DNA of 43,377 nucleotides. Source: CAZJYI01 sp964550025. GTDB taxonomy: Bacteria; Verrucomicrobiota; Kiritimatiellia; UBA8416; CAYOBW01. Shown here piece by piece: positions 8,345 to 17,598 of the stretch. The first letter of the stretch is position 1; the number at the start of each line of letters is the position of its first letter. The notes beneath the pieces are model-generated. The model saw only the letters and a list, made by a program, of their open reading frames with translations, made no database searches and was not told the origin of the DNA. The stretch lies in assembly GCA_964550025.1 (NCBI GenBank), contig CAZJYI010000097.1:1-43377 (forward strand), written 5' to 3'. The translations under genes and the position numbers were made by a program.

Positions 8345-10741
8345 ATGAAGACTACGCCCTTTGCCCGTGCCTCGCTGCTGATCTGCGGCATCGCCTTTGG
8401 CGCCGCCGTGGCCGCCTCGGCCGCTGAATGGCACGTTGAAGAGGCTCCCATACGCTTCACACTGGACCTCACCGGGAATCCCTCCCACGAGAGCTGCGGC
8501 TACTTCGTACACATTCCGGACGGCGGCCTGCTCCCCGCGCCGTTCCCGCGAACGCATGTTGTGACGACGCGCGGGAAGACCGTCGAGAGCTACGTTCTCT
8601 GGCAGAACCGCATCTCGGGCCTGGCCCTGGTGTTCGCGGACCCGGGAGGACGGGGTGGCGTTCACGTCTACGTGTCGAGCGGCAAAGCACTGAAGATCTG
8701 GAAGCCGGCGTCCGGTCTGACGCCCAGCCCGATCCTCTGTGCGGACCCCACAACCGGCGACATGGGGGCGGCCCGCAAACTCGCCGCTCTCGGTGCCGTG
8801 GGCCCTACCGTGCACTACCGGCCCCATTACGGACACCCCAAGGCCGCCGTGAGCATCGGCTGCGACCTGTCGGGACGTCCGCGTCCCTGCGTGTTTCACC
8901 TGCTGGCCCACGTCGTGACATCCGATCCCGGCAGGACGTGGGTCTCCCCGTTCTGCCTCGACGGCCAGACCGAGGTGCGCGTAGACGGCCAGAAGATCGT
9001 GCCCAAGAAGCGCATCGACAAGTGGGGCGGCACGGGGCAGTACGTGATGCTCGACAAGGGGCTGAACCGCGTGGACGTTCTGCAGGCCAGCGGAGGCACG
9101 GGCGACTGGTCGCGTTCGGCCAAAAAGGGCGGGCTGATGTACCTGACCTGGCGCACGCCGAAAGCCACGATGGATGAGCTGGGGGGCGTGCGATCGAAGA
9201 AGGCCCCGATGGCAGGGACTTCCAGGCAGGAGACGCGCGTCCTTCGCGCGGGCGAGCTTGCCCGGTCCGGCACTTGCCGGATCAAGGACGTTCGTTCCCG
9301 TGACGCAGGCCCCGTCCCGTACATCATGTTGCGTCCGCGGGACGTCTTCTGGTTCGAGGGGGAACGCCCGATTCTCATATATCAGCTCAGCGCCGGCGGC
9401 GAAGGCGATTCGGGCGACTCGGGGTACGAGTGGGACTTCGGCGGCGGGGCCAAGCTGGCCAAACCCAATGTGTTCTGGCCGTTTACCGGGGGGCGCGAGC
9501 AGAAGGTCATGTTGACGGCGACCCGCGGCGGAAAGACGGCCCGCGCCGCAAAGCCCTTCTATGCCTATGCGCAGGTGGAAACCAGTCTCGAGAATGCCGA
9601 GACGCGGGAGGTCTTCAGGAAGGCCGTGCTGAACCTCTTCGAAGCGCATCCCGGCACGACTGATCCCACCAGCGGCTGGGATGAGAGCATGTGGAACAAC
9701 TTCTTCCGGACGATGGAGCTGGGCAAGGGGCAGGATCTCCTGACACACATCTTCGCCGTACGCTGGCCGGCCCTGTCGGCCAAGCTCCCGTCGGAACAGA
9801 AGAACATGCTGCTGGACATCTTTTTCGACTTCCTTCCCCGCGTGAGCCCTCAGAAGGCGTTGCAGTGGACGGAGAAGATCGAGCACGCTTCCAGACGCGA
9901 CAAAGAGCGTGCGGACATGATGAAGGTGTTGCGCGCCGAGGTCTACATGTACTACCTGCGGGATTTTGCCAAGGCCCGTGAGGCCCTCGCGGAGGTCGTG
10001 CGGAGGCGAGACGCCGACAGGGTCACTGAAGTGGCCCGGATCCGACTGGGTGATATCGCCTTTCTCGAACGCAATCTCAACGAGGCCACCAAGCTCTACG
10101 GGGATGTGCAGAATCGCGTTCAGCGCAACAGGACGCTGGGATCATCGAGCCGCGGCGGGTCATCCCGCTACATGACCGCGGCGGAGAAGCGGCGGGCGTT
10201 TCTGGAGCGGATGCCGCAGCCCGCTCCGCCCGACGATGAACCCGAGGAACCGGAAAGAGGTCGGCGGAAGCGGCGCCGCCGTGGCGAGCCGGAGCCCGAG
10301 CCCCCCAAACCGCCGTCTTTCCAGATAGACAGGAACTTCAAAGCGCAGAACTGGAAGCTGAACGCGCTGCTCGACGTGTCGGCTTCGGAAAACGTCAAAA
10401 CGCTGACCGACCAGGGCTACTTCCTCGAAGCGAGGCAGGCGCTTCAGAAGTGGGAGCGCGAATCCCCCCTCAGCAAGGTGTCCAGCGACTACATCCTGAA
10501 CGAGTCCGCCCTGTACATGCAGCTCGAAGACTGGGTGCGCGCCCGTGCCATGCTCGAGGCCTATTGCGAGTTGGTCGACGCGTCGAGTTTCATTCCCCAG
10601 GCGACGAAGGCGGTGATCGAGTGCATGTTCGAGATGGACGAGTCGAAAGCCAATATCCTCAAGTTCTACGAGGGCATGGAGAAGAAGCTCGAGTTCCATC
10701 CCGCCGCGTCCGAAGTCAAGGACCTGATCGACAACCTCTAA
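8345..10741 (+). CDS. Secreted protein with PKD-like domain and TPR-like helical C-terminal half
   Basis: The 798-residue product has a clear signal peptide (MKTTPFARASLLICGIAFGA, cleavage after about residue 27 at ASAA). Residues about 30-320 look beta-rich and are not assigned. Residues about 332-405 resemble a PKD domain (GYEWDFGGGAK, then KVMLTATRGGKT). From about 410 on the protein is helical with TPR-like units (RDFAKAREALAEVVRRRDA, RIRLGDIAFLERNLNEATKL, ALYMQLEDWVRARAMLEAYC). These are interrupted near 615-660 by a proline-, glutamate- and arginine-rich linker. TPR halves of this kind usually bind partner proteins; here the signal peptide places them outside the cytoplasm. It probably shares a transcript with the cysteine-tetrad peptide. 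An 18-bp palindrome follows the stop codon. No enzyme motif is seen, and I do not recognise a named family. Confidence 0.75.
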   Translation: MKTTPFARASLLICGIAFGAAVAASAAEWHVEEAPIRFTLDLTGNPSHESCGYFVHIPDGGLLPAPFPRTHVVTTRGKTVESYVLWQNRISGLALVFADPGGRGGVHVYVSSGKALKIWKPASGLTPSPILCADPTTGDMGAARKLAALGAVGPTVHYRPHYGHPKAAVSIGCDLSGRPRPCVFHLLAHVVTSDPGRTWVSPFCLDGQTEVRVDGQKIVPKKRIDKWGGTGQYVMLDKGLNRVDVLQASGGTGDWSRSAKKGGLMYLTWRTPKATMDELGGVRSKKAPMAGTSRQETRVLRAGELARSGTCRIKDVRSRDAGPVPYIMLRPRDVFWFEGERPILIYQLSAGGEGDSGDSGYEWDFGGGAKLAKPNVFWPFTGGREQKVMLTATRGGKTARAAKPFYAYAQVETSLENAETREVFRKAVLNLFEAHPGTTDPTSGWDESMWNNFFRTMELGKGQDLLTHIFAVRWPALSAKLPSEQKNMLLDIFFDFLPRVSPQKALQWTEKIEHASRRDKERADMMKVLRAEVYMYYLRDFAKAREALAEVVRRRDADRVTEVARIRLGDIAFLERNLNEATKLYGDVQNRVQRNRTLGSSSRGGSSRYMTAAEKRRAFLERMPQPAPPDDEPEEPERGRRKRRRRGEPEPEPPKPPSFQIDRNFKAQNWKLNALLDVSASENVKTLTDQGYFLEARQALQKWERESPLSKVSSDYILNESALYMQLEDWVRARAMLEAYCELVDASSFIPQATKAVIECMFEMDESKANILKFYEGMEKKLEFHPAASEVKDLIDNL

Positions 10742-10742
10742 C

Positions 10743-10760
10743 CCGAATGGCGCCATTCGG
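10743..10760. other. Perfect 18-bp palindrome after the stop codon
   Basis: CCGAATGGCGCCATTCGG is a perfect 9+9 palindrome starting 2 bases after the TAA of the preceding gene. With no loop bases and no T-run it is a poor rho-independent terminator. It could be a protein-binding site or part of a 3'-end structure. Confidence 0.4.
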
Positions 10761-10839
10761 AACCTCCTGCGACTGAATTGGGCCGTTTCCCCGTCGGTCG
10801 AGGCATGTGGGTGAGGTCATAGCAGGGAGTCGTTTTCTC

Positions 10840-10878
10840 TTGACGCGATGTCACGTTGTGATATTCTCGGGCGTGATA
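10840..10878 (+). promoter_or_regulatory. Promoter and operator of the XRE-cysteine regulator (box 1)
   Basis: TTGACG (10840-10845) and TATTCT (10862-10867) form a promoter with a 16-base spacer. The palindrome TGTCAC-GTT-GTGATA (10849-10863) fills the spacer and runs into the -10. It matches TATCAC-N3-GTGATA at 11 of 12 positions. A further half-site GTGATA lies at 10873-10878, near the transcription start. The position suggests repression, and since the first gene downstream is a DNA-binding protein, autoregulation. Confidence 0.65.
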
Positions 10879-10895
10879 AGGAATATGGGTGATCG

Positions 10896-11297
10896 ATGCA
10901 GGCAGTCGAGAACACGGTTGACGGGGGGCAGGCGATCGTCAGGCAGATCCGGCGTGCGCTGGGGATGACGCAGGCCGCGGAGGCCCAGGCGCTGGGGGTC
11001 TCGATCCGGGCCATCCAGAGCTATGAGCAGGGCTGGCGGAAGGTGCCCATATCGGTCGTCGTCCAGCTTCTCGTCCTGCTCGCCGCCTACCGGCTTTCCG
11101 CGGTCGACGGCAAGCCGTGCTGGGAGGTCACGGGGTGCCCGCCCAACCGGCGAAAGCAGTGCCCGTCCAGCAAGACGGGCGGGCGCCTGTGCTGGTTCGT
11201 CTCCGGACGCATGTGCGGCGGCGACAACCCCGATGAGCGCAACGGGGACTTCGGTCCGTGCTTGCAGTGTCCCGTTGTTCAGCAACTGCTGTCGTGA
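10896..11297 (+). CDS. XRE-type HTH regulator with seven-cysteine (two-CW-like) C-terminal domain
   Basis: The 133-residue product has an XRE/Cro-type helix-turn-helix at about residues 12-62 (ALGMTQAAEAQALGVSIRAI, then SYEQGWR). The C-terminal part holds Cys75, 81, 89, 99, 107, 122 and 125, including two CW pairs (C75-W76, C99-W100) spaced as in the two-CW domain. That spacing suggests a bound metal or Fe-S cluster and therefore a sensing role. A Shine-Dalgarno sequence is weak (AAGGAA 12 bases upstream). Its own promoter carries the TATCAC-N3-GTGATA palindrome, and four other promoters in this window have it too. I infer that this protein binds the palindrome and controls itself and those genes. 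The bound cofactor and the signal are unknown. An 8-T tract at 11319-11326 follows the gene. Confidence 0.8.
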   Translation: MQAVENTVDGGQAIVRQIRRALGMTQAAEAQALGVSIRAIQSYEQGWRKVPISVVVQLLVLLAAYRLSAVDGKPCWEVTGCPPNRRKQCPSSKTGGRLCWFVSGRMCGGDNPDERNGDFGPCLQCPVVQQLLS

Positions 11298-11324
11298 ACC
11301 AGATTGGAACGGTGCGGCTTTTTT

Positions 11325-11356
11325 TTGCTGTAGCAAGTATCACAGCGTGATAGTTT
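11325..11356 (+). promoter_or_regulatory. Promoter and operator of the 2071-aa protein gene (box 2)
   Basis: A perfect palindrome TATCAC-AGC-GTGATA spans 11338-11352. A -10-like TAGTTT overlaps its right end (11351-11356). The -35 is weak: TTGCTG at 11325 is spaced for a TGATAG -10 (11348-11353), while nothing good is spaced for TAGTTT. The coding start is 28 bases downstream of the box, giving a very short leader with GGAGGGGAGGAAAGG as ribosome binding site. Confidence 0.65.
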
Positions 11357-11379
11357 AGAATGGAGGGGAGGAAAGGCAG

Positions 11380-14300
11380 ATGCACAGGCCGAGATCCCGT
11401 CAACCCATTGCAGTGCCGGTGTTGCTGGCGCTTGTAGCAAGTCTCTGCATCGGCACCCGGGCCAACGGTGCCGAAGTCCACGGGCAGGTTACCGACGCGA
11501 CGACCGGCATGGGGCTGGACGCGGCACGGATCGACTACGACCTGGTTCCGCCGGACGGCAGCTCGGAAGTGAGTCAAGTGTCGGACCCGTTCGGCTTCTA
11601 TTCCGTCACCAACGTGGCAGCGGGAACGTACCAGGTCACCTACACGCGCGGTGGATACTACCCGGTCGTCGAGACCAACGTCTACTCGGCGGCCGATGAA
11701 ATGGCCGTCACCACGCCGCTGACGCCGCTTCCCGGCGGCCCGGGCTACGAGATCCTCGTGCAGGTGCAGTGCGTGACGACCGCCGAGAAGCTCAAGGGCG
11801 TCCCGGTTGCCGCCATCCGCTACTCCAGCCCTGGCGACACCGTCCCCGCCGCCCCGCCGACGAAGGTAGTAACCGATGACGACGGTTTCGCCCGCTTCAG
11901 CGGTATGCCGTACGGCCATTACGCCTTCCAGGCCAACAACTCCTCCAACGGCACGCCCCGCCCGAAGTGGAAAGACTACTCGACACTCGAGGACCCGAAG
12001 TGGCCGGACAAGACGCTGATCGACCGCTCCTACTGCGCCAACTTCCTGCTCAAGCCCCACCCGCTCCAGGACATCAGCGTCCGCGTCGTCGGTCATGACC
12101 CCGTTACCGACAGCGTCAGGCCGCTGCCCATGATGTGGGTTGAGTTGACGGGACGGTCGCTGCGCGACGGCGCGGTGCTTGTCCCGCCCCGGACCGGCGT
12201 TACCGACCACGACGGCATCGTCTCCTTCACGCGCTTGCCCGCGATCGCCTGGACGGCAAATGCCAAACGTCCCGGGTACACCAACACGGGTGTGACCGTT
12301 CTGCCGGACCCCGTCACCGGCGACTTTCGCGCCGGGCCGATCGACCTGCCCGTGATTCTCAACCCCACGCGGCTCGACGTGGCCCTCAAGTCGCCATACG
12401 CCCCGGGGATGATGGCCGGCCTTCACGTCGAGCTGAAGGGGCACCAGGGTTCGTTCACGGAGGGCATCACGCGCCTGGCGCCGGCCGCCGTCGACCCCGC
12501 CGACGGCGAAGTCAAGGTGTCTTTTGCCGGCATCCTTCCCGGGCGTTACACCCTCGGCCTCAACGAGCCAAAAGCGTCGCCGCCCATCACGGCCATGAAA
12601 TTCGCCCCCCATGCGTTTCACGTTCATTTCCGCGGCAGCGGCTATGGGCTCGCGATAGACGGTGCGACCAACACCGTCGAGCTGGCGTTGGCCCCTGTTC
12701 CCGCCCGCGTGCAGCTTCGGCTTTACGCGGCGGACGAGCGCGGCGCGCTCGAGCCTCGTTCCCCTGGCACGTCCAAGGATCGTCCCATCTACCGGCTGCG
12801 CGCGCAGGGCGGGATCGAGTTCAGGGAGACGGCCGCAAGCGGCGGGCTGATCTCCACCAACGACAATACCGTGATCGTTGACACGGATGCGCTGGGGGGC
12901 GCGTCATTCAACATCCTGCCCGGTGTCTACGGCGTCAAGATCCCCGACATGACCAACTACTGGGGGAGCGAGGCGCTCTACGAGCTCGTGGGCGGCACGA
13001 ACACGATCGACGTCGGCTGGCCCTACGGTGATGCGTGGCCGTACGGCGGGTCATACAACGAGCCCCACCAGGGCGCCGGTCTCGTTTTCGATTCCGGCGG
13101 GAGCCACCGCATCGATCTCTTTGTGCGCCGCAAAAAGGTCGACCTCGAAGGCGTCGTGTTCCTGGATGCCGACGACCCCGCGACCTACCAGATTATCGCC
13201 AATCCCGCGGAGGGCGACGAGGTGACGCTGTTCTATGCCGACATGGCGGAAACGGGCGGGACGGTGACCATGACGGGCGGGACCAGCGGCCCGGTCGTGA
13301 CCAACATGGTGGCCGAGCCGAACGGCAACTTCGTGAGCTTCACCTTCCCCGACGTGAGGCCCGGCTCATACACGTTCGCCGCCGCGCATCCGCGCAACAC
13401 CTTCACCGGTTCGGGCATTACGATCGGTGAGTGGGGCGACTTTCCCGGCGATACTCCCCCCACGCCGCCGGGGACACCCATCGATCGTGTGCCCCTGACC
13501 AAGATCGAAGCCGACTCGACCCCCTTCGGCCCGCTCGGCTTCCCGCCCCTCCTGGCCACGTATGGCGGAAGCGACACGATCACGATGAACGTGTACGCCT
13601 GGAACGAGAACGCGAACCCCGCACCGGCATACGAGTTCCAGTTTTCCGTGATGGATCCCTCTGTCGTGCAACCGGCCTATGCCAGCAACCTCTACTTCAG
13701 TCCCATCGCCCCGAATCACGTGGTGCCCGTCGGCGGCTACGAGTTCTGGCGCGGTTTTGGCGAGCAAGGGTGGTTCACGGCGTCAGGCGGCGCAAGCCCT
13801 TACGATGTCTATCTCGACGGTCCCCCCGGTGCGGGCAACAAGGACAACACGGCCGCCAGCAACGCGCCGGCGATTACCTATTCCCTGACGATCGAGGACC
13901 GCAGCCTCGACGACCCCACGCTCGTGATCGAGCCCACGACGAACTTCATGGCGATGGGCGAGAAGATCGAGGGCGGGCAGACCACCAACGGGTTCAGCGG
14001 CGGCTTCACGCCCGCCTCCGTCGAGCACCGGCAGTGGGAGTGGCCGGGCGACAAGCCCAGGCGGGTAGAGGTGGTGTCGCGCAATCCGCCGCACGTCCTC
14101 GTCACACCGCTGCTGAAACTGGGGCTGGCCGTCTCGGGCACGGTGTCGCGCGTGTCGACCACCCAGAAGGTGGCGCAGGCCTCGGTGCGCGTGATGGATC
14201 GGTACGGGAATACCCTGCGCAAGGCGGTCACGGCCACCAACGGCACATACTCGTTCGCCTCGGCGTTGCCGGCCGCACAGACGCTCTTCGTGGATGTCAA

Positions 14301-17300
14301 CGCCGCCGGCTACCAGCCGTGGCGTGAGCGGTTCGGCGACACCAACATCCTTGCCGCGGGCAGCAACCTCGTGGTGAATCCGGAGCTGATTCCGTTGCCG
14401 CCGCCGGCGCTCACCGGCACTACCTTCGACCGTTATGGGTTGTTCTTACCCGGGGTCACCCGCTCGGGAGACCAGAACCTGCTGGAGGGGTACAGCGCCG
14501 CGCCGGTGCTCAAGACGACGTGGTCGCTACGCGGCGATCCGGCGGTGTACACCAACGTGATGCCGGCGTTCGATGCGAAGAACGGGGATCCAGCCGGCGT
14601 CGTCACCAACGTGCTCGCCGACGAAGTGCGTGAGGTCTTTATGATCGACCCACGCTCGTTCCCCGAGGGCATCCACAACGTGCCGATAGAGACGAACGTC
14701 CCGCCCGACGGCGCCGCCGGGAACGGCGCCCTGCTGGACTGGCTTGCGACGGTCGAGTCCGGCGCGTTCCCGAACATGTTCCATCGGAAGGTGGCCAATT
14801 TCCCCGTCGACGGCGGGGGCGTCGCGCACCCCTCCGGCAGTTTCCAGATCTCGTCGTTACCCGCCGATGCGTTTCATCCGGTCTTCGCGGCCGTCACCGA
14901 ACGCGGCGTGGCGGCTGTCGATACCGGCTTCGAGTTCGCGGACGACACCCACCAGATTCGCGGCATCCGCATGCCGCCGTGGCTGGCGACGTCGCTCAAC
15001 CTGATGGCGGCCGTGGCCGGCGCGCAGAAAGACGCGCAGTACCTCAAGGATGTCGTGCCGACCGAACGTTTCGGCATGCTGCCGACCTTCACCTCCACCA
15101 TCACGACCAACGCAGACGGGTTCATCATCTATACCAACCGCGTCAGCATCGATTGGAAGGAAGGCATGAAGACGCCCACCGGGGGGCAGCTATCGCTCGG
15201 GCCGGGCGTGCTCGGGCTTTCCTTCAAAGGCGAATTGGGCTTTGGCGTCGACGGCAGCAAGGCCTTGTCCGTCCTGCACGTGCAGGCGGTGGCCGACACC
15301 GACGAGCTCAACCGCGACGACATGCTGCCCGCCGGAGCGGCTGAGTACCTCAAGGCCACCGGCACGGACCTGAAGGTCATCAAGTTCCGTGCCGTCGGCA
15401 GCACCATGTCGAGCCGCGCGTTCGATCCGGCGCGGGCGCCGTTCGAGCATCGTGTCATCCATACGGTCGGCGGCGGGTTGCTCTGCAAAGTCACGCAGAA
15501 CATGACGCCACTTCTTCAGACGCTGCCTTACGTGGGGCCCCTTCTGAAGACGGCGGACAAAAGCGGGGCGCTCACCATCAGCGGTCTTCTGACCGGGGGC
15601 GTCGGGCTCATGTCCGAGATGACGTGGGAGACGCCGTTTCCTCCCAACGTATACCCGGGCGGGACGGGAGAACCCGACCCCGAGCCCCAGGTCATGCGTC
15701 GGCACTTTCTTGGGGGCAACAAAGAGGACGCGAGCAAACTCGCCATTTGCTTTCGTTTCGGCATCGGCGCCAGCGCGGACTCCAAGAAGCTGCGGTCCGG
15801 CTTGTCCGCCGAGCTTTTCATCGAGGGCAACAACTGCACCAACAAGAGCCCGCACGCCGTTCAGCTCGTCGGCGCCCCGTCCTGCAGAGTCACGCCCAAC
15901 CGCAATTTCGACTGGCCGCTGGTCAAGCGCATCCAGGGGCAGGCGACGGTTGAGCTCAACGGTTACGCGGACGTGTGGCTGACGAAGTTGGAGAAGCAGT
16001 GGAGATGGCGGGCACTGACGTTCGACCGATCGTTCGGCACGGATCCGTATTTCGAGCTCATCCCTCTGGAGATTACGACAACCATGACCGCCCCGCACAC
16101 CGCGACGGGCGCCACCTTCGTCGGCGTTCAGCCGACGATGGTGCGGGATTTCTTCGAAGTGGGGCAACATGCCGCGACGCCCGGCCCTGAGGCGTTGTTC
16201 GTCTACACCGACATTGCCCCAAGCGGCGACATGACCATCGAGGCATCGCTCCCGACCGGTCCGGGAACATGGCGGGCTCCTGTGAGCGTCACCAGTGCCG
16301 GCGGCGTGCTCGCGCTCGACGCGGCAGAGTTCCCCACCGGCGGCTGGGTGGTCGTCTGGTGTGAGATCGATCGGGCCGACGTCGGCAAGCCGTTCCCCGA
16401 TTCGCGCCTGATGTTCGCGTTGTCCGACGCCACAGCCACAACGTGGACGCCGCCGGTCCTGCTCGAGACACTGACGGGATCGGTCGCAAGCGATATCAAG
16501 CTGGTTGACGCGGGATCCTTTTACGGTCTGCTCTACCTCGTCACCGACGGGGGGCCTGCCGGCACAAGCGCGGACCTCTTCGGCCGTACCTGGTCAGGCG
16601 AAGGGTGGTCGAGCGCGGTGTCGGCGGGGAGCAGAACCGGCGTGACCGAGTGGGACGCGGCGGTGTTCGCGTCCACGCACGACGACAAGGTCATGGTCTT
16701 CGAGGCTTACCACCAGGCCGGGTTAAGCACGTCCGTGTGGGACGGAGCGTCTTTCACGCCGTCGGCGCCGGCGGTAACCAATCCCATTTCCGCCTTTGGT
16801 GTGGCAAGTGTTCCGGACGGGTCAATCACCCTGGTGACCGCGTCGCGCGAGCAGTCGGGGTTCGACGTCTACCTCTACGGAGAGGTCCCCGGACTCGTGC
16901 GCGTCGGCGAGGTCGAAACGGACGGTCCGCCGCAGAACCTCGCCGTGCAGCCGCTGCCGACCGTGTCGAGCAACCTGGTGGCGTGGTCGCTCGGTGGGGA
17001 CCCTTCGACGCTTTCGTATGCGTTCATCGATGCGGCCGCGAACTATACCACCATGCCCGTCAGCTACCGGATGAGGCGGATCGACAGCATACGGCTCGTG
17101 CCGCGGAGCGCTTCGTACGCCACGCTGTTCGCGCGCCTGGCGGGCGACGTGAACGAGCTGCGGGCATTCGACGTTGGCGTCGGCGGCTCGGAAACTGACA
17201 GCGACAACGACGGCCTGGCCGATGCTGAGGAGCTTCAGATCGCTGATGCCGATCCGGACGATGCGATTTTCGGTATCGCTGACGTGTTGCCGGACGACGA

Positions 17301-17595
17301 CTTCGACAACGACGGCATGACCAACGGCGACGAGCTGCGGTTGGGGTACGACCCGACCAACGCGGACAGTGCGCCTCGGCTATGGATGAGCGACATCGAC
17401 GGCGCGGGCGGCTTTGAGCTCTTCTTCGAGACGATGGCCGGCCATCGCCTGACACCTCAGAAGAACACGAACCTGCTCAACGGCACGGGCTGGACGGATC
17501 TCGCGCCCGTTTCCGGGGACGGCTTCCCGGTCGCCGTCCCGGAGATGGCGTCACAGCGTGGGATGTTCTATCGGTTGAAGGTTGAGAAGGAGTAG
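11380..17595 (+). CDS. Giant secreted protein with carboxypeptidase-regulatory-like domains and calcium repeats
   Basis: The 2071-residue exported protein has a signal peptide (residues about 1-31) and then a carboxypeptidase-regulatory-like beta domain (EVHGQVTDATTGMGLDAARI, through SDPFGFYSVTNVAAGTYQV). Related Ig-like units recur near residues 125-190 and 910-1000 (LAVSGTVSRVSTTQKVAQAS, through AGYQPWRERFGD). Residues about 1935-2000 carry thrombospondin type-3-like Asp-rich repeats (DSDNDGLADAEEL, DDDFDNDGMTNGDELRLGYD). The last 65 residues form a W-x(n)-FYRL module. It is a full-length paralogue of the 2126-residue protein downstream. No catalytic motif is visible, so a structural or adhesive surface role is likely but not proven. 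The start ATG has an excellent ribosome binding site. Expression is probably controlled by the TATCAC box just upstream. The PP-loop gene follows after 3 bases. Confidence 0.85.
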   Translation: MHRPRSRQPIAVPVLLALVASLCIGTRANGAEVHGQVTDATTGMGLDAARIDYDLVPPDGSSEVSQVSDPFGFYSVTNVAAGTYQVTYTRGGYYPVVETNVYSAADEMAVTTPLTPLPGGPGYEILVQVQCVTTAEKLKGVPVAAIRYSSPGDTVPAAPPTKVVTDDDGFARFSGMPYGHYAFQANNSSNGTPRPKWKDYSTLEDPKWPDKTLIDRSYCANFLLKPHPLQDISVRVVGHDPVTDSVRPLPMMWVELTGRSLRDGAVLVPPRTGVTDHDGIVSFTRLPAIAWTANAKRPGYTNTGVTVLPDPVTGDFRAGPIDLPVILNPTRLDVALKSPYAPGMMAGLHVELKGHQGSFTEGITRLAPAAVDPADGEVKVSFAGILPGRYTLGLNEPKASPPITAMKFAPHAFHVHFRGSGYGLAIDGATNTVELALAPVPARVQLRLYAADERGALEPRSPGTSKDRPIYRLRAQGGIEFRETAASGGLISTNDNTVIVDTDALGGASFNILPGVYGVKIPDMTNYWGSEALYELVGGTNTIDVGWPYGDAWPYGGSYNEPHQGAGLVFDSGGSHRIDLFVRRKKVDLEGVVFLDADDPATYQIIANPAEGDEVTLFYADMAETGGTVTMTGGTSGPVVTNMVAEPNGNFVSFTFPDVRPGSYTFAAAHPRNTFTGSGITIGEWGDFPGDTPPTPPGTPIDRVPLTKIEADSTPFGPLGFPPLLATYGGSDTITMNVYAWNENANPAPAYEFQFSVMDPSVVQPAYASNLYFSPIAPNHVVPVGGYEFWRGFGEQGWFTASGGASPYDVYLDGPPGAGNKDNTAASNAPAITYSLTIEDRSLDDPTLVIEPTTNFMAMGEKIEGGQTTNGFSGGFTPASVEHRQWEWPGDKPRRVEVVSRNPPHVLVTPLLKLGLAVSGTVSRVSTTQKVAQASVRVMDRYGNTLRKAVTATNGTYSFASALPAAQTLFVDVNAAGYQPWRERFGDTNILAAGSNLVVNPELIPLPPPALTGTTFDRYGLFLPGVTRSGDQNLLEGYSAAPVLKTTWSLRGDPAVYTNVMPAFDAKNGDPAGVVTNVLADEVREVFMIDPRSFPEGIHNVPIETNVPPDGAAGNGALLDWLATVESGAFPNMFHRKVANFPVDGGGVAHPSGSFQISSLPADAFHPVFAAVTERGVAAVDTGFEFADDTHQIRGIRMPPWLATSLNLMAAVAGAQKDAQYLKDVVPTERFGMLPTFTSTITTNADGFIIYTNRVSIDWKEGMKTPTGGQLSLGPGVLGLSFKGELGFGVDGSKALSVLHVQAVADTDELNRDDMLPAGAAEYLKATGTDLKVIKFRAVGSTMSSRAFDPARAPFEHRVIHTVGGGLLCKVTQNMTPLLQTLPYVGPLLKTADKSGALTISGLLTGGVGLMSEMTWETPFPPNVYPGGTGEPDPEPQVMRRHFLGGNKEDASKLAICFRFGIGASADSKKLRSGLSAELFIEGNNCTNKSPHAVQLVGAPSCRVTPNRNFDWPLVKRIQGQATVELNGYADVWLTKLEKQWRWRALTFDRSFGTDPYFELIPLEITTTMTAPHTATGATFVGVQPTMVRDFFEVGQHAATPGPEALFVYTDIAPSGDMTIEASLPTGPGTWRAPVSVTSAGGVLALDAAEFPTGGWVVVWCEIDRADVGKPFPDSRLMFALSDATATTWTPPVLLETLTGSVASDIKLVDAGSFYGLLYLVTDGGPAGTSADLFGRTWSGEGWSSAVSAGSRTGVTEWDAAVFASTHDDKVMVFEAYHQAGLSTSVWDGASFTPSAPAVTNPISAFGVASVPDGSITLVTASREQSGFDVYLYGEVPGLVRVGEVETDGPPQNLAVQPLPTVSSNLVAWSLGGDPSTLSYAFIDAAANYTTMPVSYRMRRIDSIRLVPRSASYATLFARLAGDVNELRAFDVGVGGSETDSDNDGLADAEELQIADADPDDAIFGIADVLPDDDFDNDGMTNGDELRLGYDPTNADSAPRLWMSDIDGAGGFELFFETMAGHRLTPQKNTNLLNGTGWTDLAPVSGDGFPVAVPEMASQRGMFYRLKVEKE

Positions 17596-17598
17596 CCG

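Noticed and set aside
11319..11326. T8 tract after the XRE gene as a rho-independent terminator
   Set aside because: No convincing stem precedes it; it also overlaps the possible -35 of box 2.
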